From an uncultured Oscillospiraceae bacterium (GTDB lineage: Bacteria > Bacillota > Clostridia > Oscillospirales > Oscillospiraceae): a stretch of 64,000 bases of DNA. The stretch lies in assembly GCA_934591895.1 (NCBI GenBank), contig CAKTPP010000007.1:1-64000 (forward strand). Reading direction: 5' to 3'. Shown here in pieces: positions 30,508 through 40,089 of the stretch. The position numbers and the translations under genes are program-made. The notes below the pieces were generated by a model. It was not told the origin of the DNA and did not search any database. It saw only the letters and a list, made by a program, of their open reading frames with translations. Every line of letters begins with the position of its first letter. The first letter of the stretch is position 1.

Positions 30508-31929
30508 ATGGCCGATCATTTCAAGAACTTTGATGAGCTGTTCCGCGACGAACGGGAGCCGTCCCGTCCGCAGCGTCCGGCACAGCCTGCCCGCCGCCGT
30601 CCGGCACAGCCGGATGGGCAGCCGCACGCCGCCCGCCCGCGTCCGGCGCAGCACGCGCAGCAGCACGCGGCGCACCCGCAGCCGGAGCAGGCGAATGTCC
30701 GGCGCAGCGCCGGGCGGCCTGCACGTCCGCAGCCGGAGCAGACGCACGCCGTGCGCCGCCAGCCGGCGTCCCGTCCTGCGCCCGCGTCCGTGCCCGCACA
30801 GGAGCCGGAGACGCAGCGGCGTGCCGGCCGCAGCGGCTGTCTCGGCGGACTGATCTATTTCGCCTTCGTCGTCAGCGTCAGCATCATCCTCGCCTGCGTC
30901 GGCTGGATGGCGGCGTCGGACGTGCTCGCGCTCAACAAAGAGCCAGTCACGGCGACGATCACGCTCGACAAGGCGGAATTCAAGGATGTCACCATTTCCT
31001 ACACCGACGCCGAGGGCAACGCCAAGGAGCGCACCGGCCATGAGGTGAGCGTCGGCTATGTGGCAAAGCAGCTCAAGGATGCCGGCATCATCAAGTACAA
31101 GGGGCTGTTCAAGCTCTACTGCAGCGTCTCGCACGCGAAGACGAAGATCGACCCCGGCACATATGAGCTGAGCTCGAACTACGACTACCGCGCACTCGTC
31201 AAGAAGATGCAGGTCGGCTCGGGTGCGATGGTCACGACCAAGGTCACCATCCCGGAGGGCTATACGATGGAGCAGATCTTCCGCAAGCTTGAGGAGGAAA
31301 ATGTCTGCTCGTATGACGACCTCATGGACGCCGCCGCGAATTACTCCTATAATTACTCGTTCCTCGACCAGAGCATGCAGGGCGACGCCAAGCGTCTGGA
31401 GGGCTTCCTGTTCCCGGATACGTATGAGTTCTATCAGGGCATGCAGGCCTCGAGCGCCATCAACAAGTTCCTCGAAAACTTCCACAACCGCATCACGGCC
31501 GAAATGCTCGAAAAGGCGGATGAGCGCGGCATGTCCATGCAGGAGGTCGTCACGGTCGCATCCATGATCGAAAAGGAAGCTGCCAACGACGACGAACGCG
31601 CCATGATCGCCGCCGTCATCTATAACCGCATCGAGGCGGGCATGCCGCTGCAGATCGACTCGACGATCATGTATGTCCTGCCGGAGCACAAGGATGTGCT
31701 CACCGTGGAGGATACAAAGATCGACAGCCCCTACAACACCTATCTGAACAAGGGCCTGCCGCCGACGCCGATCGCAAACCCCGGCCTTGCGTCCATCAAG
31801 GCGACGCTCTCGCCGGCAAGCACAAAGGCGTTGTACTACGCGCTCGATTCGGAGTCCGGCACGCACAAGTTCTTCACGAGCTACGGCGAGTTCCAGGCGT
31901 TCGTGGCCAAACAGAGTTATTCACAATAA
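30508..31929 (+). CDS. mltG: Endolytic murein transglycosylase MltG (YceG)
   Basis: Encodes 473 residues. A 110-residue Pro/Arg/Gln/Ala-rich cytoplasmic region precedes one membrane helix (LGGLIYFAFVVSVSIILACV). A LysM-like segment then leads to the catalytic YceG domain: VTIPEGYTMEQIFRKL, GFLFPDTYEF, VTVASMIEKEA (catalytic Glu) and YNRIEAGMPLQIDSTIMY. It cuts nascent glycan strands and sets their length. The long basic-proline N-terminus is unusual. It precedes a U32 gene by 13 bases. Confidence 0.92.
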   Translation: MADHFKNFDELFRDEREPSRPQRPAQPARRRPAQPDGQPHAARPRPAQHAQQHAAHPQPEQANVRRSAGRPARPQPEQTHAVRRQPASRPAPASVPAQEPETQRRAGRSGCLGGLIYFAFVVSVSIILACVGWMAASDVLALNKEPVTATITLDKAEFKDVTISYTDAEGNAKERTGHEVSVGYVAKQLKDAGIIKYKGLFKLYCSVSHAKTKIDPGTYELSSNYDYRALVKKMQVGSGAMVTTKVTIPEGYTMEQIFRKLEEENVCSYDDLMDAAANYSYNYSFLDQSMQGDAKRLEGFLFPDTYEFYQGMQASSAINKFLENFHNRITAEMLEKADERGMSMQEVVTVASMIEKEAANDDERAMIAAVIYNRIEAGMPLQIDSTIMYVLPEHKDVLTVEDTKIDSPYNTYLNKGLPPTPIANPGLASIKATLSPASTKALYYALDSESGTHKFFTSYGEFQAFVAKQSYSQ

Positions 31930-31942
31930 GCGGAGGGGCGGC

Positions 31943-33187
31943 ATGAACAAACCGGAATTGTTGTGCCCCGCCGGAGATCTGGAGCGCCTGCAAATGGCGC
32001 TCCATTTCGGCGCGGACGCAGTGTATCTTGCCGGGGCGCAGTTCGGTATGCGCGCCGGTGCGGAAAACTTTACGCCGGACGGTATCCGCGCCGCCGTGCA
32101 GCTTGCGCACGCGCAGGGTGCCGCCGTGCACGTGACGTGCAATACCCTGCCGCGCGATGATGAGCTGGCGCAGCTGCCCGCGTACCTCGAGCTGCTTGAC
32201 GATGCGGGCGTGGACGCGATCATCGCGGCCGACCTCGGCGTGATCACGCTGGCCAAGCGCCATGCGCCCCATGTGGCGCTGCACGTGAGCACGCAGTTCG
32301 GTGTGGTCAATTCGGCCGCCGCCGCAGCGCTGTATGATCTCGGCGCGCAGCGGGTCGTGCTCGCGCGTGAGCTGTCGCTTGCCGAGATCCGCACCATCCG
32401 CGCCAACACCCCGCAGGAGCTGGAGCTTGAGGCGTTCGTGCACGGCGCGATGTGCGTGTCGTTTTCCGGCCGCTGCCTGCTGTCGAACTATCTCACCGGG
32501 CGCGACGCCAACCGCGGCCGCTGCGCGCAGCCCTGCCGCTGGAAGTACGGTCTCACGGAGGCCAAGCGCCCCGGTCAGGTGTTCGATATCACGGAGGATG
32601 AACGGGGGACGTATATCTTCAACTCCCGCGATATGTGCATGATCGGGCATCTGTCCGCGCTGCTTGATGCTGGCATCACGAGCCTGAAAATTGAGGGGCG
32701 CACGAAAAGCGCCTACTATGTCGGCGCGGTCACAAATGCCTACCGCCATGCGCTCGATGATGCCATTGCCGGCCGGCCGCTCGATCCGGTCTGGCAGCGC
32801 GAGGTGCTGCAGATCAGCCACCGGCCGTACAGCACCGGCTTTTACTTCGGTCAGCCGGGGCAGTACACGGCAGACTCCGCCTACTTTGCAGGGGCTGAGG
32901 TCTGCGCCGTCGTGGAGGGCACGGCGCCGGACGGGCGCGCCGTGCTGACCCAGCGCAACAAATTCTCTGCCGGCGATACGCTTGAGCTCGTCACGAATAC
33001 GGGCGCGCCCGTGACATTCACGGCGCAGGATCTGCGCGCGGAGGACGGCGAGGCGCTCGAGACCGTGCCGCACCCGATGCAGCGCTTTACTATGCCGCTG
33101 CCGTGTGAGGCTGCGCCGCTGTCGCTCATCCGCCGGAAATTGCCCGAAGAAACGGTTGACATCCGGCTTGAATGTGGTAAAATATAA
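31943..33187 (+). CDS. U32 family peptidase-like protein (TrhP/YrrO type)
   Basis: Encodes 414 residues from ATG 31943 behind GGAGGGG. The U32 signature is present: ELEAFVHGAMCVSFSGRCLL followed by SNYLTGRDANRGRCAQPCRW, with the four conserved cysteines. The N-terminus MNKPELLCPAGDLERLQMAL is typical. In bacteria these proteins (TrhP, YrrN/YrrO) help hydroxylate tRNA U34 using prephenate; some are called collagenases. Gene order mltG-U32 matches Firmicutes (yrrL-yrrM-yrrN-yrrO). The alaS promoter lies within its last codons. Confidence 0.9.
   Translation: MNKPELLCPAGDLERLQMALHFGADAVYLAGAQFGMRAGAENFTPDGIRAAVQLAHAQGAAVHVTCNTLPRDDELAQLPAYLELLDDAGVDAIIAADLGVITLAKRHAPHVALHVSTQFGVVNSAAAAALYDLGAQRVVLARELSLAEIRTIRANTPQELELEAFVHGAMCVSFSGRCLLSNYLTGRDANRGRCAQPCRWKYGLTEAKRPGQVFDITEDERGTYIFNSRDMCMIGHLSALLDAGITSLKIEGRTKSAYYVGAVTNAYRHALDDAIAGRPLDPVWQREVLQISHRPYSTGFYFGQPGQYTADSAYFAGAEVCAVVEGTAPDGRAVLTQRNKFSAGDTLELVTNTGAPVTFTAQDLRAEDGEALETVPHPMQRFTMPLPCEAAPLSLIRRKLPEETVDIRLECGKI
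33156..33183 (+). promoter_or_regulatory. Promoter of the alaS T-box operon
   Basis: TTGACA at 33156-33161 and TAAAAT at 33178-33183 with a 16-base spacer, inside the 3' end of the U32 gene. Confidence 0.75.
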
Positions 33188-33199
33188 AAATCATACGAC

Positions 33200-33425
33200 A
33201 ACGCTGTGATGGAGAAAAGCTGTGCAGCACCCGGTCATCAGAGAGAAGGGGACGGTGGAAGCCCTTCGGCCGGCGGCATGGCGGCCGCTTCGGAGCGGCC
33301 CGGGACGACCGGGACGTGTGTCCGCGTTAAGGACGGCTTGAGACGCCGCGCGAGCGGCAATCAGGGTGGTACCGTGAAAGTGATTTGCCTTCGCCCCTGT
33401 ACATGGGGCGGAGGCATCTTTTTTT
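33200..33425 (+). ncRNA. T-box leader controlling the alaS operon
   Basis: Stem I elements (GATGGAGAAAAG, AGAGAG, GGTGG) are followed by the T-box sequence AGGGTGGTACCGTG at 33363-33376 and a terminator at 33386-33425. This layout reads uncharged tRNA and prevents termination when its amino acid is short. Because alaS is downstream, tRNA-Ala is the expected ligand; I could not place the specifier codon with certainty. A small zinc-ribbon gene lies between leader and alaS. Confidence 0.9.
33386..33425 (+). terminator. T-box terminator
   Basis: TGCCTTCGCCCC (33386-33397) pairs with GGGGCGGAGGCA (33405-33416), followed by a seven-T run (33419-33425). Confidence 0.9.
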
Positions 33426-33438
33426 GAGGAGGTATGTT

Positions 33439-33645
33439 ATGAAATGTCTGCGTTGTAACGGCGAGATGGAGCATCTGGGTCATGAATCCCTGCAGCTTGG
33501 GCAATACGGCTTTTTCACCGGCCACCTGTCCAACCTCTTTTCCGGCGCGCTCGAGGTCGACATTTATGCCTGCAAGTCTTGCGGCAAGCTGGAGTTTTAC
33601 CGCGCGGACGCACCCAGCCTGTCCGAGCGGCTGAAAAACGAATGA
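33439..33645 (+). CDS. Small zinc-ribbon protein
   Basis: Encodes 68 residues from ATG 33439 behind GAGGAGG. Two CxxC pairs (MKCLRCNGEM and YACKSCGKLEFY) bracket a hydrophobic centre, as in a zinc ribbon. No DNA-binding or catalytic domain is seen. It lies between the T-box and alaS, so it should rise together with AlaRS under alanine limitation. Function unknown. Confidence 0.75.
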   Translation: MKCLRCNGEMEHLGHESLQLGQYGFFTGHLSNLFSGALEVDIYACKSCGKLEFYRADAPSLSERLKNE

Positions 33646-33672
33646 AGCAAACACAATTGGAGGATAGATGAT

Positions 33673-36315
33673 ATGAAATCTTATGGTCTGAATGAACTGC
33701 GCGAGATGTTCCTGCGCTTTTTTGAGACGAAGGAGCACCTGCGCCTGCCGAGCTTTTCGCTCATCCCGCAGGACGATGCGAGCCTGCTGCTCATCAACTC
33801 CGGCATGGCGCCGATGAAGCCCTACTTCAAGGGCGACAAGGAGCCGCCGCGTCACCGTGTCTGCACCTGCCAGAAGTGCATCCGCACAGGTGATATCGAG
33901 AACATCGGCAAGACGGCGCGCCACGGCACGTACTTTGAGATGCTCGGCAATTTTTCCTTCGGCGACTACTTCAAGCATGAGGCCATCGCATGGTCGTGGG
34001 AGTTTCTGACAAGCCCGGAGTGGGTCGGCCTCGACCCCGAGCGGCTCTACCCGTCCGTGTATGAAAAGGATGACGAGGCGTTCAACATCTGGCGCGACGA
34101 GATCGGCATCCCCGAGGGACGCATCACGCGCCTCGGCAAGGAGGATAACTTCTGGGAGCATGGCTCCGGCCCGTGCGGCCCCTGCTCGGAGATCTATTTT
34201 GACCGCGGCGAGAAGTACGGCTGCGGCAAGCCGGACTGCGCGCCCGGCTGTGACTGCGACCGCTATATGGAGGTCTGGAACAACGTCTTTTCCCAGTTTG
34301 ACAACGACGGAAACGGCAATTACTCCGACCTCGTGCAGAAAAACATCGACACCGGCATGGGCCTCGAGCGTCTGGCCGTCGTCTGTCAGGGTGTGGACTC
34401 GCTGTTCGATGTTGACACCGTCATGAACATCACGCACAAGGTCAGCGAGATCACCGGCGCGCATTATGGCGACAGCCATAAGACCGATGTGTCCCTGCGC
34501 GTCATCACCGACCACATCCGTGCCTCCGTCATGATGATCTCGGACGGCATCCTGCCCTCAAATGAGGGGCGCGGCTACGTGCTGCGCCGTCTGCTGCGCC
34601 GCGCGGCGCGCCACGGCAAGCTCCTCGGCGTCAACGAGCCGTTTTTGTATCAGGTCGTGGACATGGTCGTGCACGAAAACGAGTGCCAGTATCCCGAGCT
34701 GCGCGAGAAGCAGGCGTACATCACCCGCGTCATCCGCAACGAGGAAGAGAATTTTGCCAAGACCATCGACGCCGGCATGCACATCTTTGCCGACCTGCTC
34801 GCAGAGCATCAGGCCAAGGGCGAGCGGGTGTTCTCCGGCGCGGACGCATTCAAGCTCTATGACACCTACGGCTTCCCGATCGACCTGACCCGCGAGATGG
34901 TGCAGGAGCAGGACATGACCGTGGACGAGGATGCGTTCCGCGAGCTTATGGAGCAGCAGCGCGTGCGCGCGAGAAAAGCGCGCGAGGCGCTCGGTGATCT
35001 GGCGTGGGCCGGTGTGGATCTCGGTCTTGACCCGACGCCGACGCAGTTTACCGGCTATGACCGCTCCGAGGATCAGGGCACGATCCTTGCCATCGTCTGC
35101 GATGGCGAGGTCTGCTCGGAGATCGACGAGGGCAAGCAGGGCGTGCTCGTGCTCGACTGCACGCCGTTTTACGCCGAGATGGGCGGCCAGGTGGCCGACC
35201 ACGGCGTCATTGAGACGGACGGTGCGCTCTTTGAGGTGACCGACGTCCAGAAGGACAAGGCCGGCAAGTTCCTGCATCACGGCGTGCTGCGCTCCGGCCG
35301 CCTGCAGGTCGAGCAGACCGTCACGGCGCGCATTGATGTTGACCGCCGCAAGGCGATCATGCGTGCGCACTCGGCCACGCACCTGCTGCAGGCCGCGCTG
35401 CGCGAGGTGCTCGGCGACCATGTGCATCAGGCGGGCTCGCTCGTCGAACCGGATCGCCTGCGCTTCGACCTGACGCATTTCTCGGCCGTCACGCCCGACG
35501 AGCTGGAGCGGGTCAACGAGCTTGTCGGCGACTGGATCCTCGACGGCATGGACGTCACCGTGTCCGAGATGACCATGGAGCAGGCGAAGGCCTGCGGCGC
35601 CACGGCGCTCTTCAGTGAGAAGTACGGCGATGTTGTGCGCGTCGTGAACATGGGCGGCAAGTCCGTGGAGCTCTGCGGCGGCACGCACTTGGACAACACC
35701 GCGAAGATCGGACCGTTCCGCATCACGGGCGAGAGCTCGGTCGCGTCCGGCGTGCGCCGCATCGAGGCGATCACCGGCAAGGCCTACCTGCACGAGATGG
35801 AGGCTGTCAACCGCCGCATGTACGCGGCGGCCGAGGTGCTGCACGCCAAGCCCGCCGACCTGATCGCAAAGGCGAAGGGCTTCACGGCGGAGCTCAAGGA
35901 GGCACGCCAGAGCGTTGAGCGCATGAAGGAGAAGATCCTGCACAGTGACGTGGAGCGCTTCCTCTACGCCTCGAAGAACATCGGCGGCATCAAGGTCATC
36001 ACGACCACGCGCACCGATCTCGAGGCCGGCGATCTGCGCAAGCTCGGCGATTTCCTGCGCGACAAAGACCCCGACACGGTCGCGGTGCTCGCCACGGCGA
36101 CGGAGAGCAAGGTGACGTTCGTTGCCGTCTGCGGCAAGAACGCCGTTGCCAGGGGCATCCGCGCGGGCGATCTGGTGCGCGCGGTGTCGGCGGTCGCCGG
36201 CGGCAAGGGCGGCGGCAAGCCGGACTCCGCCATGGGCGGCGGCAGCGAGGTGCTCAAGATCGACGACGCGCTGGCCGTTGTGGACGATTTCGTGGCGGAA
36301 AAGCTGGGACTGTAA
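33673..36315 (+). CDS. alaS: Alanyl-tRNA synthetase
   Basis: Encodes 880 residues, full length. The N-terminal class II core starts LNELREMFLRFFETKEHLRL and contains NSGMAPMKPYFKG. The editing domain has HSATHLLQAALREVLG and CGGTHLDNTAKIG zinc ligands. The C-Ala domain ends with GGGKPDSAMGGG. It charges tRNA-Ala and edits Ser/Gly errors. It is regulated by the upstream T-box. The HIT-family gene hinT follows after 11 bases. Confidence 0.97.
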   Translation: MKSYGLNELREMFLRFFETKEHLRLPSFSLIPQDDASLLLINSGMAPMKPYFKGDKEPPRHRVCTCQKCIRTGDIENIGKTARHGTYFEMLGNFSFGDYFKHEAIAWSWEFLTSPEWVGLDPERLYPSVYEKDDEAFNIWRDEIGIPEGRITRLGKEDNFWEHGSGPCGPCSEIYFDRGEKYGCGKPDCAPGCDCDRYMEVWNNVFSQFDNDGNGNYSDLVQKNIDTGMGLERLAVVCQGVDSLFDVDTVMNITHKVSEITGAHYGDSHKTDVSLRVITDHIRASVMMISDGILPSNEGRGYVLRRLLRRAARHGKLLGVNEPFLYQVVDMVVHENECQYPELREKQAYITRVIRNEEENFAKTIDAGMHIFADLLAEHQAKGERVFSGADAFKLYDTYGFPIDLTREMVQEQDMTVDEDAFRELMEQQRVRARKAREALGDLAWAGVDLGLDPTPTQFTGYDRSEDQGTILAIVCDGEVCSEIDEGKQGVLVLDCTPFYAEMGGQVADHGVIETDGALFEVTDVQKDKAGKFLHHGVLRSGRLQVEQTVTARIDVDRRKAIMRAHSATHLLQAALREVLGDHVHQAGSLVEPDRLRFDLTHFSAVTPDELERVNELVGDWILDGMDVTVSEMTMEQAKACGATALFSEKYGDVVRVVNMGGKSVELCGGTHLDNTAKIGPFRITGESSVASGVRRIEAITGKAYLHEMEAVNRRMYAAAEVLHAKPADLIAKAKGFTAELKEARQSVERMKEKILHSDVERFLYASKNIGGIKVITTTRTDLEAGDLRKLGDFLRDKDPDTVAVLATATESKVTFVAVCGKNAVARGIRAGDLVRAVSAVAGGKGGGKPDSAMGGGSEVLKIDDALAVVDDFVAEKLGL

Positions 36316-36326
36316 GGAGGTTTATC

Positions 36327-36668
36327 ATGAACGACTGCCTGTTTTGTAAGATCGCGGCGGGGGAGATCCCTTCCACCTGCCTGTATAATGACGAGGATGT
36401 CTACGCGTTTCGTGACATCAATCCGCAGATGCCGGTGCATTTTCTCGTGATCCCGAAGCGGCACATTGACTCGGTCGCGGCCATCACGGCGGAAAACTCC
36501 GCTGTGGTCGCCAAGTGCTTCGAGGTCATTGCAAAGCTTGCCGCGCAGGAGGGCCTGACCGGCGGCTACCGCGTCATCTCCAACTGCGGCGACGATGCCG
36601 GCCAGACCGTGCACCATCTGCACTTCCATGTCCTCGGCGGCGCGCCGATGGGCGAGAAGCTGCTGTAA
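36327..36668 (+). CDS. HIT family hydrolase (HinT-like)
   Basis: Encodes 113 residues, the usual size. It contains the histidine triad HHLHFHV near residue 100, the FCKIAAGEIPS N-terminus and VIPKRHIDSV. HinT-type proteins hydrolyse purine nucleoside phosphoramidates and aminoacyl-adenylates, which fits a position directly behind an aminoacyl-tRNA synthetase. RBS AAGGAGG precedes the start. Confidence 0.95.
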   Translation: MNDCLFCKIAAGEIPSTCLYNDEDVYAFRDINPQMPVHFLVIPKRHIDSVAAITAENSAVVAKCFEVIAKLAAQEGLTGGYRVISNCGDDAGQTVHHLHFHVLGGAPMGEKLL

Positions 36669-36676
36669 AGCAAACG

Positions 36677-36714
36677 AAATTCGGCGGCGGGACTTGTTCC
36701 GGCCGCCGATTTTG
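36677..36714 (+). terminator. Weak terminator hairpin after hinT
   Basis: CGGCGGC and GCCGCCG form a stem flanked by AAAT/ATTTT. The T-run is short, and the structure overlaps the comEC promoter region. Confidence 0.45.
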
Positions 36715-36722
36715 TTTATAAT
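36694..36722 (+). promoter_or_regulatory. Promoter of comEC
   Basis: TTGTTC at 36694-36699 and TATAAT at 36717-36722 with a 17-base spacer. Confidence 0.6.
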
Positions 36723-36750
36723 GTCTCCAGAGAAAGAGGGAGGCGACGGC

Positions 36751-39030
36751 GTGCGAAAGCTGGCATACTGCGCAGGCGGTTTTTCGGCTGCGATCATTCT
36801 GGCGCACTTTCTGCTGCCGGAGCGCTGGGTGCTTCCTGCGGCGCTGGCAGCGGTCGTGCTCGCGCTCACGGCGCTGCTGCTTCCGGGCGCGCCGCGCCGC
36901 CGCGTGATGCTGGCGCTGCTGTCGGCGGCGATCGGCTTCGGGTGGTATGCTGCGGCTGCGGCCGCGCGGCTGACGCCGGCCGAGGCCGTCTCGGACGAGC
37001 TGCAGACGGTCACCGGACGGGTGACGGAGTACCCGGCTGCATATGAGCACAGCTGCGGGCTGACCGTACTGCTCACGAGCCCGGACGTGCCGCACTGCAG
37101 GGTGCGGCTCTATGTCTCCGATGCGGGCGCGGCCGGCCTGCGCCCCGGCGACGAGATCACGGCGGACGTGAAGCTCCGCCCATCCACACAGCGCTATGGG
37201 GCGGAGACGGACGCCTATACCTCCAAGGGCATCTATCTCATCGGCAACGTCAAGGAGGGTTCGCTCGCGCATACCGGCGTCTGGGCGCACAGCCGGCTCT
37301 ACTGGCCGAAAACCGTTGCCCATGCGCTCAAGGCGAGCGCACAGGCGGCTTTTCCGGCGGACGTGCTGCCGTTTGCGCAGGCGCTCATGCTCGGCGATAA
37401 GTCCGCGCTCTACGCGCAGGATCTCGACATTCCGCTCAGCACGACCGGCATCATGCACACGGTCGCGGTCTCGGGTCTGCATCTGGCGTTTCTGCTGGGC
37501 TTTCTGCGCCTCTTTACCGGAAACCGCCGCACGACCGCCGTCATCGGCCTGCCGCTGATGATCGTGTTCGCGGTCATGGCGGGCGGCAGCCCTTCGGTGC
37601 TGCGCGCGGTGTTTATGACGGCACTGGTGCTGCTTGCGCCGCTGCTCGGGCGGGAGAACGACCCGCCGACGTCGCTGCTGACGGCGCTGGCGATCTTGCT
37701 TGCATCGAATCCCTTCGCCGCCGGAAGCGTCAGCCTGCAGCTCTCGTTTGCGTCGATGGCGGGTCTGTTTTGCGTGTCCGGTGCGCTGCACCGTGTGCTC
37801 AGCGCACGCCTGCTGCCTGCGGGGATGAAGCTCTCGCGCCCACGGCGCAGGGTGCGCACCTTCTTCATTGCCACAACGGCGAGCTCCGTCGGCGCGATGG
37901 TGTTCACCGTGCCGCTCACGGCGCTGCATTTCGGCAGCATTTCGCTCATCGCGCCGGTCACAAACCTGCTGATTTTGTGGCTGCTGCCGGCGGCGTTCAT
38001 CGGCTGCTGTCTGACATCGCTGCTCGGCCTCTTTTGGGCGTGGGGCGGCATGGCTGCCGCATGGGTGACGGCGTGGCCGCTGCGCTACATCCTTGCCGTG
38101 GCAAAGCTGCTCTCGAAGCTCCCGGGCGCGGTGCTTTTCACCGGCAGCCGCAGCGTCGTCTGGTGGCTCGTGTTTACGTATGGCGTGTTCGGTGCGGCGT
38201 GGGTCATCTCGCGCCGCCGGAGCGTGCACCGGGGCATCCCGGCGGCGTGCAGCGTTCTGGCGCTGTGCGCGGTGCTGGCGGTCAACGCCGTGCAGCTGCG
38301 GCATACGTCAACGGTCACGGCGCTCGATGTCAGTCAGGGGCAGAGCGTCGTCTTTTCGAGCGGGCGCAGCTGCGTGATGGTCGACTGCGGCGGCCGGTTT
38401 CTGACCGAGAAGCCCGGCGACATCGCCGCGCACAAGCTGCTCACACAGGGACACCGCAGTCTGGATCTGCTCGTGCTTACGCATCCGCATGACGACCATG
38501 TCAATGGCGTGCTGCGCCTGATGCACTGGCTGCCGGTGCGGACGCTCGCGATCCCGGCGGAGGCCGACACGACCAAAGCGCCCCTGAGCGACATTCTCGC
38601 CCTTGCTGCGCAGCAGCGCACGACGGTCGTGCGCGTGGCTGCGGAGCAGACGCTCACGGCGGGCGGCATCACGGTGCGCCTGTATCCCGAGCCGTGCACC
38701 GGGCGGGAGGACGGCAGCATGATCGTGCTGGCGTCGATCGGCACCTATGATACCATGATACCCGGCGACGTGGACAGCACGGCGGAGGCAAAGTTTCTCG
38801 CCGCCTGCACCTATCCCGACATCGAGCTGCTGCTCGTCGGCCACCACGGCTCGAAGAAGTCGACGTGCGACGCGTGGCTCGATGCCATCGCGCCGGACGC
38901 TGCGATCATCTCCGTCGGCTACAACAATTACGGCCATCCGACGGCCGAGACACTCGCGCGCCTGCAGGCGCACGGCATACCCATTTACCGCACCGACCGC
39001 ATGGGTGACATCACGGTGCGTCTCTCGTGA
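36751..39030 (+). CDS. comEC: DNA internalisation channel ComEC/Rec2
   Basis: Encodes 759 residues from GTG 36751 (GAGGGAGG upstream); the longer frame lacks a start with a ribosome site. Order of domains: an N-terminal DUF4131/OB-like region, the ComEC Competence domain with LSTTGIMHTVAVSGLHLAFL and many helices, and a C-terminal metallo-beta-lactamase domain with LTHPHDDHVNGV and LLVGHHGSKKST. It transports single-stranded DNA across the membrane. Other competence genes are not in the window. It is followed by holA, the common order. Confidence 0.93.
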   Translation: MRKLAYCAGGFSAAIILAHFLLPERWVLPAALAAVVLALTALLLPGAPRRRVMLALLSAAIGFGWYAAAAAARLTPAEAVSDELQTVTGRVTEYPAAYEHSCGLTVLLTSPDVPHCRVRLYVSDAGAAGLRPGDEITADVKLRPSTQRYGAETDAYTSKGIYLIGNVKEGSLAHTGVWAHSRLYWPKTVAHALKASAQAAFPADVLPFAQALMLGDKSALYAQDLDIPLSTTGIMHTVAVSGLHLAFLLGFLRLFTGNRRTTAVIGLPLMIVFAVMAGGSPSVLRAVFMTALVLLAPLLGRENDPPTSLLTALAILLASNPFAAGSVSLQLSFASMAGLFCVSGALHRVLSARLLPAGMKLSRPRRRVRTFFIATTASSVGAMVFTVPLTALHFGSISLIAPVTNLLILWLLPAAFIGCCLTSLLGLFWAWGGMAAAWVTAWPLRYILAVAKLLSKLPGAVLFTGSRSVVWWLVFTYGVFGAAWVISRRRSVHRGIPAACSVLALCAVLAVNAVQLRHTSTVTALDVSQGQSVVFSSGRSCVMVDCGGRFLTEKPGDIAAHKLLTQGHRSLDLLVLTHPHDDHVNGVLRLMHWLPVRTLAIPAEADTTKAPLSDILALAAQQRTTVVRVAAEQTLTAGGITVRLYPEPCTGREDGSMIVLASIGTYDTMIPGDVDSTAEAKFLAACTYPDIELLLVGHHGSKKSTCDAWLDAIAPDAAIISVGYNNYGHPTAETLARLQAHGIPIYRTDRMGDITVRLS

Positions 39031-39039
39031 GGAAACGTT

Positions 39040-40089
39040 ATGGCTAAAGGAAAAAAGAAGCAGGAAATTCAAGATTATAAAGTGCAGCTGCGCACGCTGC
39101 GCCAACAGGGACCCGGCTGCCTGTATCTGCTCTGGGGGCGGGAGGATTATCTGCGCGAGCAGTATCTGCTGCAGCTCAAAAAGCTCTGCATCCCCGGCGG
39201 GGAGGATGATTTCAGCTACCGCCGCTTCGACGGCGCAGAGCTTGATTTTCAGGCGCTGGCCGATGCGATCGACGCCGTGCCGTTTCTCAGTGAGCGCACG
39301 CTCGTCGAGGTGCGCGGCTATGACACGAACAAATGCCGCGAGGAGGAAGCCGACGCGCTCGTCCGTGTCATCAGCGACCTGCCGGACTACTGCACGCTCG
39401 TATTCGTTATGGACACGGCGTTTGAGCCGGACGGCCGCCTGAAGACGACCAAGGCCTTCAGAAAGCACGGGCAGCTCGTGCAGTTTACCGCGCAGGGGGA
39501 GTTTGCGCTCGTGCAGTGGGTCGGCAAGCACTTTGCCGCGCACGGGAAGAACATCTCACCCGAGGATGCGCGCCAGCTCATCTTCTTTACCGGCGGCCTC
39601 ATGAACACCATGATCCCGGAGATCGACAAGATCGCGGCCTACGCGCAGGGCGATACGGTCACGCGCGCGGATATTCTCGCCGTGGCACAGCGCATTCCGG
39701 AGGCGGTCGTGTATGAAATGACCGACTGTCTGGCCGACCAGGACTATGACGGCGCGATGCGCATTCTCGCAGACCTGCTGGCCGATAAGGACAACACGCC
39801 GATCTTCCTGCTCGCCGTCATCGGCCAGCAGATGCGCCGGCTCTATGCCGCCCGCCTTGCGCGCCGCGCCGGTATCGGCACGAGCGAGCTGCGCGAGATG
39901 CTCGGCGTGCCGTATGATTCCATCGCGGGAAGCCTCCTGCGCTCGGCACGAAAATTCACCGGCCGCCAGCTTGAGGAGGCGGTGCGCCTGTGCACGCAGA
40001 CGGACTTCGCCATGAAAAGCAGCGGCGCGGATGACGTGGCGCTGCTCAAGGAGCTGCTGCTGCGCATCGCCGTAGGGGGTGCGGCATGA
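39040..40089 (+). CDS. holA: DNA polymerase III delta subunit
   Basis: Encodes 349 residues. The clamp-loader delta pattern is visible: CLYLLWGREDYLREQYLLQL near residue 25, SERTLVEVRGYD, LIFFTGGLMNTMIPEIDKIA, and the C-terminal collar FLLAVIGQQMRRLYAARLA. It starts ten bases after comEC behind GAGG. It overlaps the RNase M5 gene by four bases. Together with HolB (9446) it forms part of the replicative clamp loader. Confidence 0.93.
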   Translation: MAKGKKKQEIQDYKVQLRTLRQQGPGCLYLLWGREDYLREQYLLQLKKLCIPGGEDDFSYRRFDGAELDFQALADAIDAVPFLSERTLVEVRGYDTNKCREEEADALVRVISDLPDYCTLVFVMDTAFEPDGRLKTTKAFRKHGQLVQFTAQGEFALVQWVGKHFAAHGKNISPEDARQLIFFTGGLMNTMIPEIDKIAAYAQGDTVTRADILAVAQRIPEAVVYEMTDCLADQDYDGAMRILADLLADKDNTPIFLLAVIGQQMRRLYAARLARRAGIGTSELREMLGVPYDSIAGSLLRSARKFTGRQLEEAVRLCTQTDFAMKSSGADDVALLKELLLRIAVGGAA

